Source: Massilioclostridium sp965141735
GTDB lineage: Bacteria; Bacillota; Clostridia; Oscillospirales; Ruminococcaceae
DNA length: 5,892 nucleotides
Assembly (NCBI GenBank): GCA_965141735.1
Contig: CBCSOX010000174.1
Location: forward strand, 1 to 5,892
Reading direction: 5' to 3'
Shown here: piece by piece, positions 1 to 5,892 of the stretch
Layout: each line of letters opens with the position of its first letter
How positions within the stretch are numbered: the stretch's first letter is position 1
Position numbers and translations under genes: made by a program
The notes under the pieces: generated by a model
What the model was told of the DNA's origin: nothing
Seen by the model: the letters and a program-made list of their open reading frames with translations, nothing else
Databases searched by the model: none

Positions 1-758
1 AGAAGGAAATTGCAAAGCTTGAGGATTTCGTCGCCCGCAACAAGGCGCGGGTGGCGACCACCAACATGGCGAAAAGCCGACAGAAAAAGCTCGATAAAAT
101 GGAAGTGATCGAACTCGGCCGGCAAAAAGTGAAGCCGTCGTTTGCCTTCCGCCCTGCGCGCACGCCCGGGCGCTGCGTGATCACAGCGGAAAACCTGGTG
201 ATTGGCTACGACGAGCCGCTCACACGTCCGCTGAGTTTTGTGCTCGAGCGCAATCAAAAAGTTGCAGTCAAGGGTGTCAATGGCCTCGGCAAATCAACGC
301 TGCTCAAAACTCTGCTCGGTATTCAGCCCGCAATTTCGGGCAGCGTGGAACTCGACCAGTTTGTGGAGCCCGGTTATTTTGAGCAGGAGGAAAACGCCTC
401 AGACAACACCACACTCGACGAAATCTGGAAGGAATATCCCAGCATGACCAATGGAGAGGTCCGCGCTGCGCTCGCCAAATGCGGTCTGACCAACGAGCAC
501 ATCACCAGCCAGATGCGGGTGCTCTCGGGCGGTGAAAACGCCAAGGTGCGGCTGTGCAGGCTGATGCTGCGGGAGGTAAACCTCCTGGTGCTCGACGAGC
601 CGACCAACCACCTCGACGTCGACGCCAAGGAGGAACTGAAAAAGGCGGTGCAGGAGTTCCGAGGAACCGTGCTGCTCGTCAGCCACGAACCAGAATTTTA
701 TGAGGACGTTGTAAATGAAGTGTGGAACGTCGAGGACTGGACTACAAAAATTGTGTAG
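1..758 (+). CDS. ABC-F family ATP-binding cassette protein, C-terminal part (5' end outside the window)
   Basis: This is the end of the interdomain linker plus the whole second nucleotide-binding domain of an ABC-F protein. These soluble twin-ATPase proteins bind the ribosomal E site and act in translation or in protection against ribosome-targeting antibiotics. The frame is open from base 3, giving 251 visible residues. The GTG at 51 lies inside the linker helix (charged stretch ending KSRQKKLDKM), so it is not the start. Counting that GTG as residue 1, I see Walker A GVNGLGKST (75-83), a Q-loop glutamine in YFEQEE (Q112), the signature LSGGE (158-162), Walker B LLVLDE running into EPTNHLD (178-189, catalytic E183), and an H-loop histidine (H212). 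All ATPase motifs look intact. No membrane segment is visible, as expected for ABC-F. The protein ends normally at TAG 756-758. The sequence cannot separate a housekeeping member from an antibiotic-resistance one, so no symbol is given. The family is near certain, the subfamily unknown. Confidence 0.95.
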   Translation, partial: KEIAKLEDFVARNKARVATTNMAKSRQKKLDKMEVIELGRQKVKPSFAFRPARTPGRCVITAENLVIGYDEPLTRPLSFVLERNQKVAVKGVNGLGKSTLLKTLLGIQPAISGSVELDQFVEPGYFEQEENASDNTTLDEIWKEYPSMTNGEVRAALAKCGLTNEHITSQMRVLSGGENAKVRLCRLMLREVNLLVLDEPTNHLDVDAKEELKKAVQEFRGTVLLVSHEPEFYEDVVNEVWNVEDWTTKIV

Positions 759-942
759 CTATTTGGGAGCCCAGGTCAAGTCCAAGCCGGATAAACTGGA
801 GTTCTCAAGGCTGTCTAAGATTACAGACGAAAGCCTGCTCAAGCATGGCACCCCCCTTTTCTAGATCTTCGTCTGGCAAGCAAACGGAGAGAATCCAAAG
901 CAGCTTAGCTTGTTTCTGATCCGATTGCTGTTGTCAAAAATA

Positions 943-980
943 GCCTTGCTCCACCTTATTGCAGCGGCGCAAGGCCTTTT
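943..980. terminator. Weak hairpin, possible terminator of the ABC-F gene
   Basis: A 7-bp perfect stem pairs GCCTTGC (943-949) with GCAAGGC (969-975) across a 19-base loop. On the + strand it is followed by CTTTTG; on the - strand the same stem is followed by TATTTTTG. It lies about 185 bases after the ABC-F stop. The loop is long and the + strand T-run short, so termination here is tentative. Its right arm can also pair with 997-1002 (see the hairpin at 970-1002). Confidence 0.3.
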
Positions 981-1002
981 GAAATGGGGGTAAAAAGCCT
1001 TG
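970..1002. repeat. Inverted repeat overlapping the 943-975 hairpin
   Basis: CAAGGCCTTTT (970-980) pairs with AAAAAGCCTTG (992-1002) over 11 positions with one C-A mismatch (976/996) and an 11-base loop. It shares bases 970-975 with the hairpin at 943-975, so an RNA could form only one of the two. No T-run follows on the + strand. Function is unknown. Confidence 0.4.
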
Positions 1003-1087
1003 AACGAGTGCCTTACATAGAGGACTATCGCGGCTAATTGTCACCAAACAGGATCGATCCCAGCTATTTTTTGATACCTTGAGCATA

Positions 1088-1154
1088 CAATAAAATCCCC
1101 CTGAACGAGCTGCAAAAGACTGCGCAGACAGCCCGGTTCAGGGGGATTTTATTG
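1088..1154. terminator. Bidirectional intrinsic terminator between convergent genes
   Basis: Bases 1088-1106 and 1136-1154 are a perfect 19-bp inverted repeat with a GGGGG/CCCCC core. The outer part of the left arm is A-rich (CAATAAAAT) and of the right arm T-rich (ATTTTATTG), so each strand reads as a GC-rich hairpin followed by a U-rich stretch. The 29-base loop adds a short GCTG/CAGC pair (1109-1112 with 1129-1132). The position between two converging genes fits a shared terminator. It lies about 330 bases after the ABC-F stop and about 530 bases after the - strand stop, and it is the strongest such structure in the gap. Confidence 0.85.
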
Positions 1155-1172
1155 TTTCGGAAACTACCGGTT

Positions 1173-1196
1173 CAGACAGTGGTGGCACCCTGTCTG
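1173..1196. repeat. Short hairpin
   Basis: CAGACAG (1173-1179) pairs perfectly with CTGTCTG (1190-1196) across a 10-base loop that can add a GG/CC pair. No T-run follows on either strand, so this is not a terminator. It may be part of a structured transcript or chance. Confidence 0.35.
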
Positions 1197-1336
1197 CGCT
1201 CACTTCAAGCATTGAACGGGCCGAGCCATAAATAAGTTTGTTGCCAAAAGTCTTGCTGCTTCACAGGCAACGGGACAAGGAACAACTTTTGGTGCGTATA
1301 GAGACACGCCGATCTTAGACCCCGTACTCAGTACAA

Positions 1337-1373
1337 GCCGCCGGCTCAACCGGTGGCCATAATTTTCTCTGCT
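1337..1373 (+). terminator. Weak candidate terminator hairpin
   Basis: GCCGCCGG (1337-1344) pairs with CCGGTGGC (1350-1357) through seven Watson-Crick pairs and one G-U wobble, with a 5-base loop CTCAA. A moderately T-rich stretch (AATTTTCTCT, 1361-1370) follows on the + strand only. No + strand gene lies just upstream, so it could serve only read-through or an unannotated RNA. Confidence 0.25.
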
Positions 1374-1392
1374 CCGTGAGATTTCGCCGCAA

Positions 1393-1413
1393 CTCCTGCG
1401 TATTACGCAGGAG
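1393..1413. repeat. Perfect inverted repeat
   Basis: CTCCTGCG (1393-1400) and CGCAGGAG (1406-1413) form an 8-bp perfect stem around TATTA. A ninth T-A pair (1401/1405) would leave a 3-base loop. The + strand continues GAGCTTTGATATT, only weakly T-rich. It could be a minor terminator, a protein-binding palindrome or chance. Confidence 0.4.
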
Positions 1414-1682
1414 CTTTGATATTGGAACTGCGGTCGTCACAACCACTCCAGCTATTGCAACCGGGACGGTTTGAAGAGGGGGAACGCGTGCAGTGTGATG
1501 TTCCATTCCCCCCTCCAAGGCTTGTGCATTCAAATACTGAGCTGAGACTCGCCGCAAGGCTTCTTTCTAGATCGTTTTCAGCATCGCAATTTGCACTTTT
1601 TATGAAAGCTCTGTAGTCCCGTGGCGTGATTGCGACAGTTAGAGCTAGGTCACCAAACTGTCCGATTCCTCTGACCGGATTG

Positions 1683-4600
1683 TCAACTGTCAAAAGGGGG
1701 GGTTTTTCTGAATAGGATGAAGGACATTCCCGCCAGGATGAGCATGGCGGCGGCTGCGAGCGGGACGCTCTCCCCTGTCCTGGGGACGGAGGATTGTTGG
1801 GAAACAGCTGGGTCCCCAGCAATCTGCATGGAAACAGGCTGAAGGGAATCGATTGCCCGGTTGAGCTCCTCTGCCGCCTGGTTGACGTCAGACTGGTCGT
1901 CCACGCTGAGACTCTCGTTTTGTTGCATCTCTAAAGCCTGGTTTTTGGCTGTGTCAAATCGCTTCACGCTCTCCGGCGTGTAGGAGGATAGGTCAAGCTG
2001 TGCCGCGCGGGCGAGCGCGCTGCTCAGCAGCGATTTGTCCGCTTTGTAGCGCAGGGCAAGCATTGCATCCACCAAGTTGGATACCGCGCTGTCGACGTCA
2101 TTCTGCATCGCGTCGCCGTCGCTCAAGATCTCTTTCGCCGCGGCAAGTGCTGCGGTGAACTCTGCCTGTCCGCTGGCCACATAGCTACCCAAGTCAATTT
2201 GCTCCGCCTGTTCAATCACAAAGCCAAGCTGTGCTTTATCACCCGCCACAAAGCCGAGCTTGTGGATTTTCCCCATCAAGGTGATCCACGCACTGTCGAT
2301 TTGCTGCGGAGTAGCAGCTGGGTCGTTATAGACATCCCACGCGGCGGTGAGCGCCGCTGAAAAGCTCTGCTGCACGCTCTCAATTGCACTGAGATACTCG
2401 TCTCCGAGACGTTCCTCTGCGTAATCGATGACTTCTTTGAGAACCGACTTGTCGGTTGCAACCTCAAGTTTGAGTTTGGCCATCGCGGGCAGTCCGTTGG
2501 CAAACCGGGTGACAACATAGGCAACGCCTGTCTTGTTTGCGGTGATAACCGGCTGTCTGCTGTCCGTATGCACTAGACGCAGGACATCCGACACCGCGCC
2601 CTGCTCGTCCTCGATGCTCCATAATAGGGAGTTGTCCTCAAGGCTCGAGTTGACTACTTCCGCAGTCACCTGCATCTGCTCACCGGGGGCAAGCATCCCC
2701 TTCGGACTGCTCAGCTCGATGCTGCCGGTTTCCACCGGCTTAGGATCAAGTACTTCGTTGTACACCTCAATCTCGGAAAGCTGGAGTCGGTAAAGGGTCG
2801 GCTCCTGCTTTGCAGGAATGCCGAGCTTTGTTGGGAATATGCGGATAGAACGGGTACTTAATTTGGCGATTTGATAGGAAACCGATTCGCCTACACCAGG
2901 CGGCTTCTGCCCAGTCACCGCAAGTATGTCGCAGTAATTGCCTTGGTAGTCCATTACCTGGATCTGGAAGTCCACCGGGAAGTTGGGGGGTTCCCCATTC
3001 GCTGTGATGGTGTCGGTCCGGGGATAGAGAACAACCTGGTTAATCGCTGTCTCTTCGCCGAAGTCTATTTCGATCCAGGGATTGTTTCCGTCGAGCTCAG
3101 CGCTGGGGTATTTGTTGGAGGAAAAGCCGCGCGCGCCTTTGGTATTGGAATCGGTTTTCCCATCAGTGAGATAGGCCGCTTTCCAGTCGGCGCTGTTGAG
3201 CCCGTTGTTCGTCTTCACCGGACGGCCTGCCGCGAGGTTGACCTTCTCTTTCTCATGAAGGGACTGGAACGTCGCGGTGAGGTTGATATCCTCATTCATC
3301 TGAATGTAAAGGGGGTGGTTGGCGGTTTCGATTTGGCCTGTCCAGCCGATGAACCGGTAATCCCCTTCAGAAGCAGCCACCGCCTCAACCGAGACGACGC
3401 TGCCCGCCGGATAGCTCTTGCGAAGGGGAAGCGATTGCTCCACCCCGTTAACCCGGACGGTGCCGCTGCCGACGCTGTCGAGCGACAGGGTGCATTCCCC
3501 AGCCGGATGGCTGCGGTTGTACACCTCGAGCTCCATCAGCTGGATGCGGTAGGGGTTGATCGCCGACTCGTCCGCCGCGTAATCCCCCATGCGGGTGATG
3601 TGCAGGCGGATGTAACGGGCGGTCTGCACCTCAAAGTCGATGCTCACCGGCGTCTTGTTGGGGTTGGGATCGGTGACAACCTGTTTGACGTCGGTGAAGT
3701 TCTCCCCGTCGCTGCTCACCTGGAGGGTGAACGCGCGCGGGAAGTTGGGGGAGAGGTAATCCTCAGTGTGGGAATTTGCGCGGGGATAGAGGACGATGTT
3801 GTCAAAGGTCTGCGCCTGCTTGAGGTCGACTGTGATGTCGTAGGCCGGATCAATCGAACCGTCCTCCCCGACATTTTTGATCACATTGGTGCTCATGCCG
3901 GTTCCGGTGTTTCCGTCGGTGAGGTGGGTGTTGGTCCAGGTTGTGTTGTTGATGGTGTTCGCAGCTGTGACCGAAGCGCCGCGCGCAAAGTTGCTGGTGC
4001 GGTTGTAGGCGGCATTGAGGGTGAGCACTGTATCCCCTGTCACCGTAAGGTTTAAGGTGCGGTCGGTCGAGAACAGGCTGCCGCCCCAGTTGATAAAGGT
4101 GTCGTCGAGCGCGGTAATCGCGGCGTTCTGCCCCGCGGGCACTGCGATTGCCGCCGGGAGGGTGTAGGTGACCCCCTCGTATTCCACCCGGGACTGGGCG
4201 TCCATTGGATCGTCCATCTGCACGAGGTAATACTGCTTTTGTGCGCTCTCCTCAAAGGCCGCGGTGAGATTGACCGGATTGCTGACGGTCAGGGCGAGCG
4301 CAGCGTCTGTGCTGCCGCAGCTGCCCGACCAGCCGGAGAATTCCCAGCCGCTGTCCGGGACAGCTTTGACATTGAGCTCAGAGCCCGCCGGTGCGGTCCC
4401 GCTGTAAGGGAGGGGAACCACGGTTCCGTTGAGCAGTACGCTGCCGCCATGCCCCTCGATGCACACGGGATAGCTCTCCTCGCTCCCCGCTTCCGCAGGC
4501 CCGGCGTGCAGGGTCCAGCTGCCCGGCTGGACGGTAAAATAGATGTATGTGCTGTCGTTGCCCGCATAGGCAATGCCCTCAGCAGAACCGACCGGTTCGC

Positions 4601-5892
4601 CGTTGGCAAACAGAAGGGTATCCCCTGCGGTGACCTGCATCTCTTCTCCAGTGAACCGGGGGACCGCAACGGTTGCAGTGGTGTTCTGCGGTGAGGTGAG
4701 GGAGAGGTCAAACGTCTTGGCTTCGCTGTCCCGCGCCAGGGTGAGCTGAATTTCCCCTTTCACAGTCGACACAGTGGAGCGGATAGTGCTCAGTTCCCCC
4801 ATCGCGGGCTTGACCTGGTACTCCGCATAGCCGGGCGCGGTCGGCGCAATCCCAGCCATGTAGCGGGACATCGTGACGAGCGGGCCGCCCGACCAGCCGT
4901 GGTTGTTGGTGCCCGAGCTCTTGTTCCAGTACTCCCACAAGGTGGTGTAATCGTCGTTTGTCATCGGGGTGTAGCGCTCCCGCATCCTCGCCTGCGCGTC
5001 GTTCATGAGGTTCATCTCACACAGCGCGTCGAGAATGTATTTTTCCATATAGGGACTGGAATTCATCGTCGTTTTGAGGAGTCTGCGGATGGCAGGATAC
5101 TGCGTCTTGTCCGCGAGTCCAGCGAGCACTGCGACTGCATTGCCGCGATCATCGGGCAGCTCGACAGTGTTTGATTTGAACCCATCCGCCGTCCACAGAG
5201 TCTGGTAGCCGCGGTAGAGCTGCTGCATCCGGGCGTCGTACTCGGCGATGTCGTCGGTGCGCCCAATTTCCTTCGCCATCTTTTTTGCCGCGCTGAGCGC
5301 GAGGTAGTACCAGGCGTTTTCAAGGGTCACCATGTCGGCGTTGTCCCCCCAGTCGGGCCACTCGGCAGTGCCGTAATGGTGTTCGACGAGGCCGGTCGCC
5401 CCTATCTTCCACAAATAGAGGTATTCCTTTGTCGAGTCATACATCTGCTCGAGGATGTCCTTGTTTCCGCTGTAGAGGTAGTAATCCCAGTAGCCGTTGA
5501 TGCCAGCGAGCTGCTGCACCGGGTACTCGAGCAGCCGGGCGCGGATCGGGACAATAGTCTGAAGGACGTGGGTGTCCGGGTCGGTATAGTTCTCCATGGT
5601 GTCAAGGCCCTTTTCGTAGAGCAGGAAGGCGCTCGGGTCAAAGGCGTAGGAGGCGATATTCATGTCGTTGGTCGCATCTCCCCACCACTGGGCGCGCTCG
5701 CGGTCGGGACAGTCCATGAAATTGTCCCGCATGTTGATGTAAAGGGAGCGCTGCGCCTTCTGCCAGAGGGTGTCGTAAAACTTATCCCCGCTCGAAAAGC
5801 TGCCTGCGAACTCGGTGTCATAGCCGGTTTCACGGTATTGCAGGCTGAGGATTTCAACCCCTTCTGGGATGGTGTAATAGACGTGCTGGCCG
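1683..5892 (-). CDS. Cell-wall-anchored GH78-type alpha-L-rhamnosidase-like multidomain protein (5' end outside the window)
   Basis: A putative extracellular glycoside hydrolase that would release alpha-L-rhamnose from plant polysaccharides or glycosides. The frame stays open to the right edge, giving 1402 visible residues; the internal Met at 5730-5732 is not the start because GH78-like sequence continues upstream. Numbering from the first visible codon: the (alpha/alpha)6 domain runs to about 360, with DCPDRERAQWWGD at 60-72. D60, E65 and D72 have the spacing of Bacillus RhaB D567/E572/D579. E320 in TTLWEYW is the likely general base, followed by NHGWSGG and a PGY motif. A C-terminal beta domain follows (358-463), then InlB-like repeats (474-548, 554-630), F5/8C (632-792), a third InlB-like repeat (798-876), a second F5/8C (882-1046), an Ig-like domain (1054-1145), three FIVAR-like helical repeats (1147-1213, 1216-1283, 1284-1351) and a sorting signal (1369-1402). 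There is no dockerin. The signal peptide would lie outside the window. The GH78 fold is confident; substrate is inferred. No good intrinsic terminator directly follows the stop. Confidence 0.9.
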   Translation of the reverse strand, partial: GQHVYYTIPEGVEILSLQYRETGYDTEFAGSFSSGDKFYDTLWQKAQRSLYINMRDNFMDCPDRERAQWWGDATNDMNIASYAFDPSAFLLYEKGLDTMENYTDPDTHVLQTIVPIRARLLEYPVQQLAGINGYWDYYLYSGNKDILEQMYDSTKEYLYLWKIGATGLVEHHYGTAEWPDWGDNADMVTLENAWYYLALSAAKKMAKEIGRTDDIAEYDARMQQLYRGYQTLWTADGFKSNTVELPDDRGNAVAVLAGLADKTQYPAIRRLLKTTMNSSPYMEKYILDALCEMNLMNDAQARMRERYTPMTNDDYTTLWEYWNKSSGTNNHGWSGGPLVTMSRYMAGIAPTAPGYAEYQVKPAMGELSTIRSTVSTVKGEIQLTLARDSEAKTFDLSLTSPQNTTATVAVPRFTGEEMQVTAGDTLLFANGEPVGSAEGIAYAGNDSTYIYFTVQPGSWTLHAGPAEAGSEESYPVCIEGHGGSVLLNGTVVPLPYSGTAPAGSELNVKAVPDSGWEFSGWSGSCGSTDAALALTVSNPVNLTAAFEESAQKQYYLVQMDDPMDAQSRVEYEGVTYTLPAAIAVPAGQNAAITALDDTFINWGGSLFSTDRTLNLTVTGDTVLTLNAAYNRTSNFARGASVTAANTINNTTWTNTHLTDGNTGTGMSTNVIKNVGEDGSIDPAYDITVDLKQAQTFDNIVLYPRANSHTEDYLSPNFPRAFTLQVSSDGENFTDVKQVVTDPNPNKTPVSIDFEVQTARYIRLHITRMGDYAADESAINPYRIQLMELEVYNRSHPAGECTLSLDSVGSGTVRVNGVEQSLPLRKSYPAGSVVSVEAVAASEGDYRFIGWTGQIETANHPLYIQMNEDINLTATFQSLHEKEKVNLAAGRPVKTNNGLNSADWKAAYLTDGKTDSNTKGARGFSSNKYPSAELDGNNPWIEIDFGEETAINQVVLYPRTDTITANGEPPNFPVDFQIQVMDYQGNYCDILAVTGQKPPGVGESVSYQIAKLSTRSIRIFPTKLGIPAKQEPTLYRLQLSEIEVYNEVLDPKPVETGSIELSSPKGMLAPGEQMQVTAEVVNSSLEDNSLLWSIEDEQGAVSDVLRLVHTDSRQPVITANKTGVAYVVTRFANGLPAMAKLKLEVATDKSVLKEVIDYAEERLGDEYLSAIESVQQSFSAALTAAWDVYNDPAATPQQIDSAWITLMGKIHKLGFVAGDKAQLGFVIEQAEQIDLGSYVASGQAEFTAALAAAKEILSDGDAMQNDVDSAVSNLVDAMLALRYKADKSLLSSALARAAQLDLSSYTPESVKRFDTAKNQALEMQQNESLSVDDQSDVNQAAEELNRAIDSLQPVSMQIAGDPAVSQQSSVPRTGESVPLAAAAMLILAGMSFILFRKTPPFDS
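1686..1787 (-). other. LPXTG-like cell-wall sorting signal (VPRTG) of the GH78-type protein
   Basis: The last 34 codons read VPRTG, a short linker, a hydrophobic stretch (PLAAAAMLILAGMSFILF) and a basic RK pair, then TPPFDS. This is the standard three-part sorting signal: sortase would cut between T and G and link the protein to peptidoglycan. Valine replaces the usual first leucine. The basic tail is short, with only R and K. It implies an unlinked sortase gene elsewhere in the genome. Confidence 0.85.
2754..3998 (-). repeat. Two tandem F5/8C modules separated by an InlB-like repeat (duplicated cassette)
   Basis: The F5/8 type C domains encoded by 3516-3998 and 2754-3248 share the same landmarks: an ALTDG-like start (LTDGNT / LTDGKT), VLYPR followed by PNFP and a F-x-x-Q-V strand, and ends YRIQLMELEVYN / YRLQLSEIEVYN. 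Each is preceded by an InlB-like repeat (4002-4232 and 3264-3500) with a PAG start, a W-G core and an N-L-T/L-N-A end. The unit therefore looks like one repeat+F5/8C cassette present twice. At DNA level the copies have diverged, with only short shared words such as CGGGGATAGAG near 3017 and 3780. F5/8C domains of glycosidases commonly bind galactosides or other glycans; the ligand here is unknown. Confidence 0.7.

Larger units (their letters stand above)
759..1682. other. Long intergenic region between convergent genes, rich in inverted repeats, no supported gene
   Basis: These 924 bases lie between two converging stop codons. All six frames are broken by stops or give low-complexity, unrecognised peptides. 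The base composition looks lower in GC than the coding parts: hand counts of single 60-base lines gave 26/60 at 1021-1080 and 30/60 at 841-900, against 42/60 at 4441-4500 in the large gene. The region holds a strong bidirectional terminator (1088-1154) and weaker hairpins at 943-975, 970-1002, 1173-1196, 1244-1292, 1337-1357, 1393-1413 and 1634-1662. No tRNA, rRNA or known riboswitch pattern was recognised. It may be plain 3' untranslated sequence of both genes, a decayed gene, or may contain an unannotated RNA. Confidence 0.7.

Noticed and set aside
51..53. GTG as start codon of the ABC-F gene
   Set aside because: The frame is open upstream to base 3 and encodes typical linker-helix sequence (KEIAKLEDFVARNKAR), so the GTG is an internal valine codon.
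759..851. Small - strand frame (GTG start, 30 residues) ending next to the ABC-F stop
   Set aside because: No ribosome binding site or recognisable family, and the length is within chance expectation.
1000..1028. Possible + strand promoter (TTGAAC with 17-base spacing to GACTAT)
   Set aside because: The -10 box matches consensus at only three of six positions and no gene follows.
1051..1060. Palindrome GGATCGATCC as an operator
   Set aside because: A single 10-base palindrome without a promoter or adjacent gene start gives no support for regulation.
858..1573. 10-base direct repeat TTTCTAGATC at 858-867 and 1564-1573 as possible ends of an inserted element
   Set aside because: Short, no matching inverted ends, and no transposase or integrase between the copies.
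1634..1662. GACAGTT/AACTGTC hairpin as terminator of the large gene
   Set aside because: Stem of 7 bp with a 15-base loop and no T-run on the - strand after it.
2871..4055. 394-codon + strand open frame
   Set aside because: It lies wholly antisense to the F5/8C-coding part of the large gene, its translation matches no fold I know and looks like the reverse-frame shadow common in GC-rich genes.
4239..4694. 151-codon + strand and 140-codon - strand open frames
   Set aside because: Both overlap the well-supported GH78-type gene in other frames and give arginine/serine/alanine-rich, non-protein-like sequence.
5730..5732. ATG (- strand) as start codon of the large gene
   Set aside because: Another 53 in-frame codons to the right edge encode GH78-like sequence leading directly into the catalytic motif; the true start is outside the window.

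Overview
The window looks like chromosomal DNA of a Gram-positive anaerobe, most likely a gut-type member of the Clostridia. The evidence is a sortase-type C-terminal anchor (VPRTG, hydrophobic helix, basic tail), FIVAR and InlB-like surface modules, a Firmicutes-style ABC-F protein and moderately high GC coding sequence. The exact genus cannot be named from the sequence.

Layout: (1) Bases 1-758 on the + strand hold the C-terminal half of an ABC-F ATPase, cut by the left edge. (2) Bases 759-1682 (924 bases) contain no gene I can support. They carry several inverted repeats. The best is a 19-bp perfect inverted repeat at 1088-1154, flanked by A-rich and T-rich stretches, which reads as a bidirectional terminator between the two converging genes. 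(3) Bases 1683-5892 on the - strand hold one very large gene, cut by the right edge. Its 1402 visible residues are a GH78-type (alpha-L-rhamnosidase-like) catalytic domain and its C-terminal beta domain, then InlB-like repeats, two F5/8 type C (discoidin/CBM-like) domains, a probable Ig-like domain, three FIVAR-like helical repeats and a cell-wall sorting signal.

The two genes converge and show no functional link: one is a cytoplasmic ribosome-associated ATPase, the other a wall-anchored glycan-degrading enzyme. Neither start is in the window, so no promoter or ribosome binding site can be given for either. I found no mobile element, CRISPR array, tRNA or rRNA. I do not see a clearly new system. 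The most noteworthy items are the modular architecture of the surface enzyme, with an apparently duplicated repeat+F5/8C cassette, its variant GH78 active-site motif, the slippage-prone homopolymer tract at its 3' end, and the long structured intergenic region.
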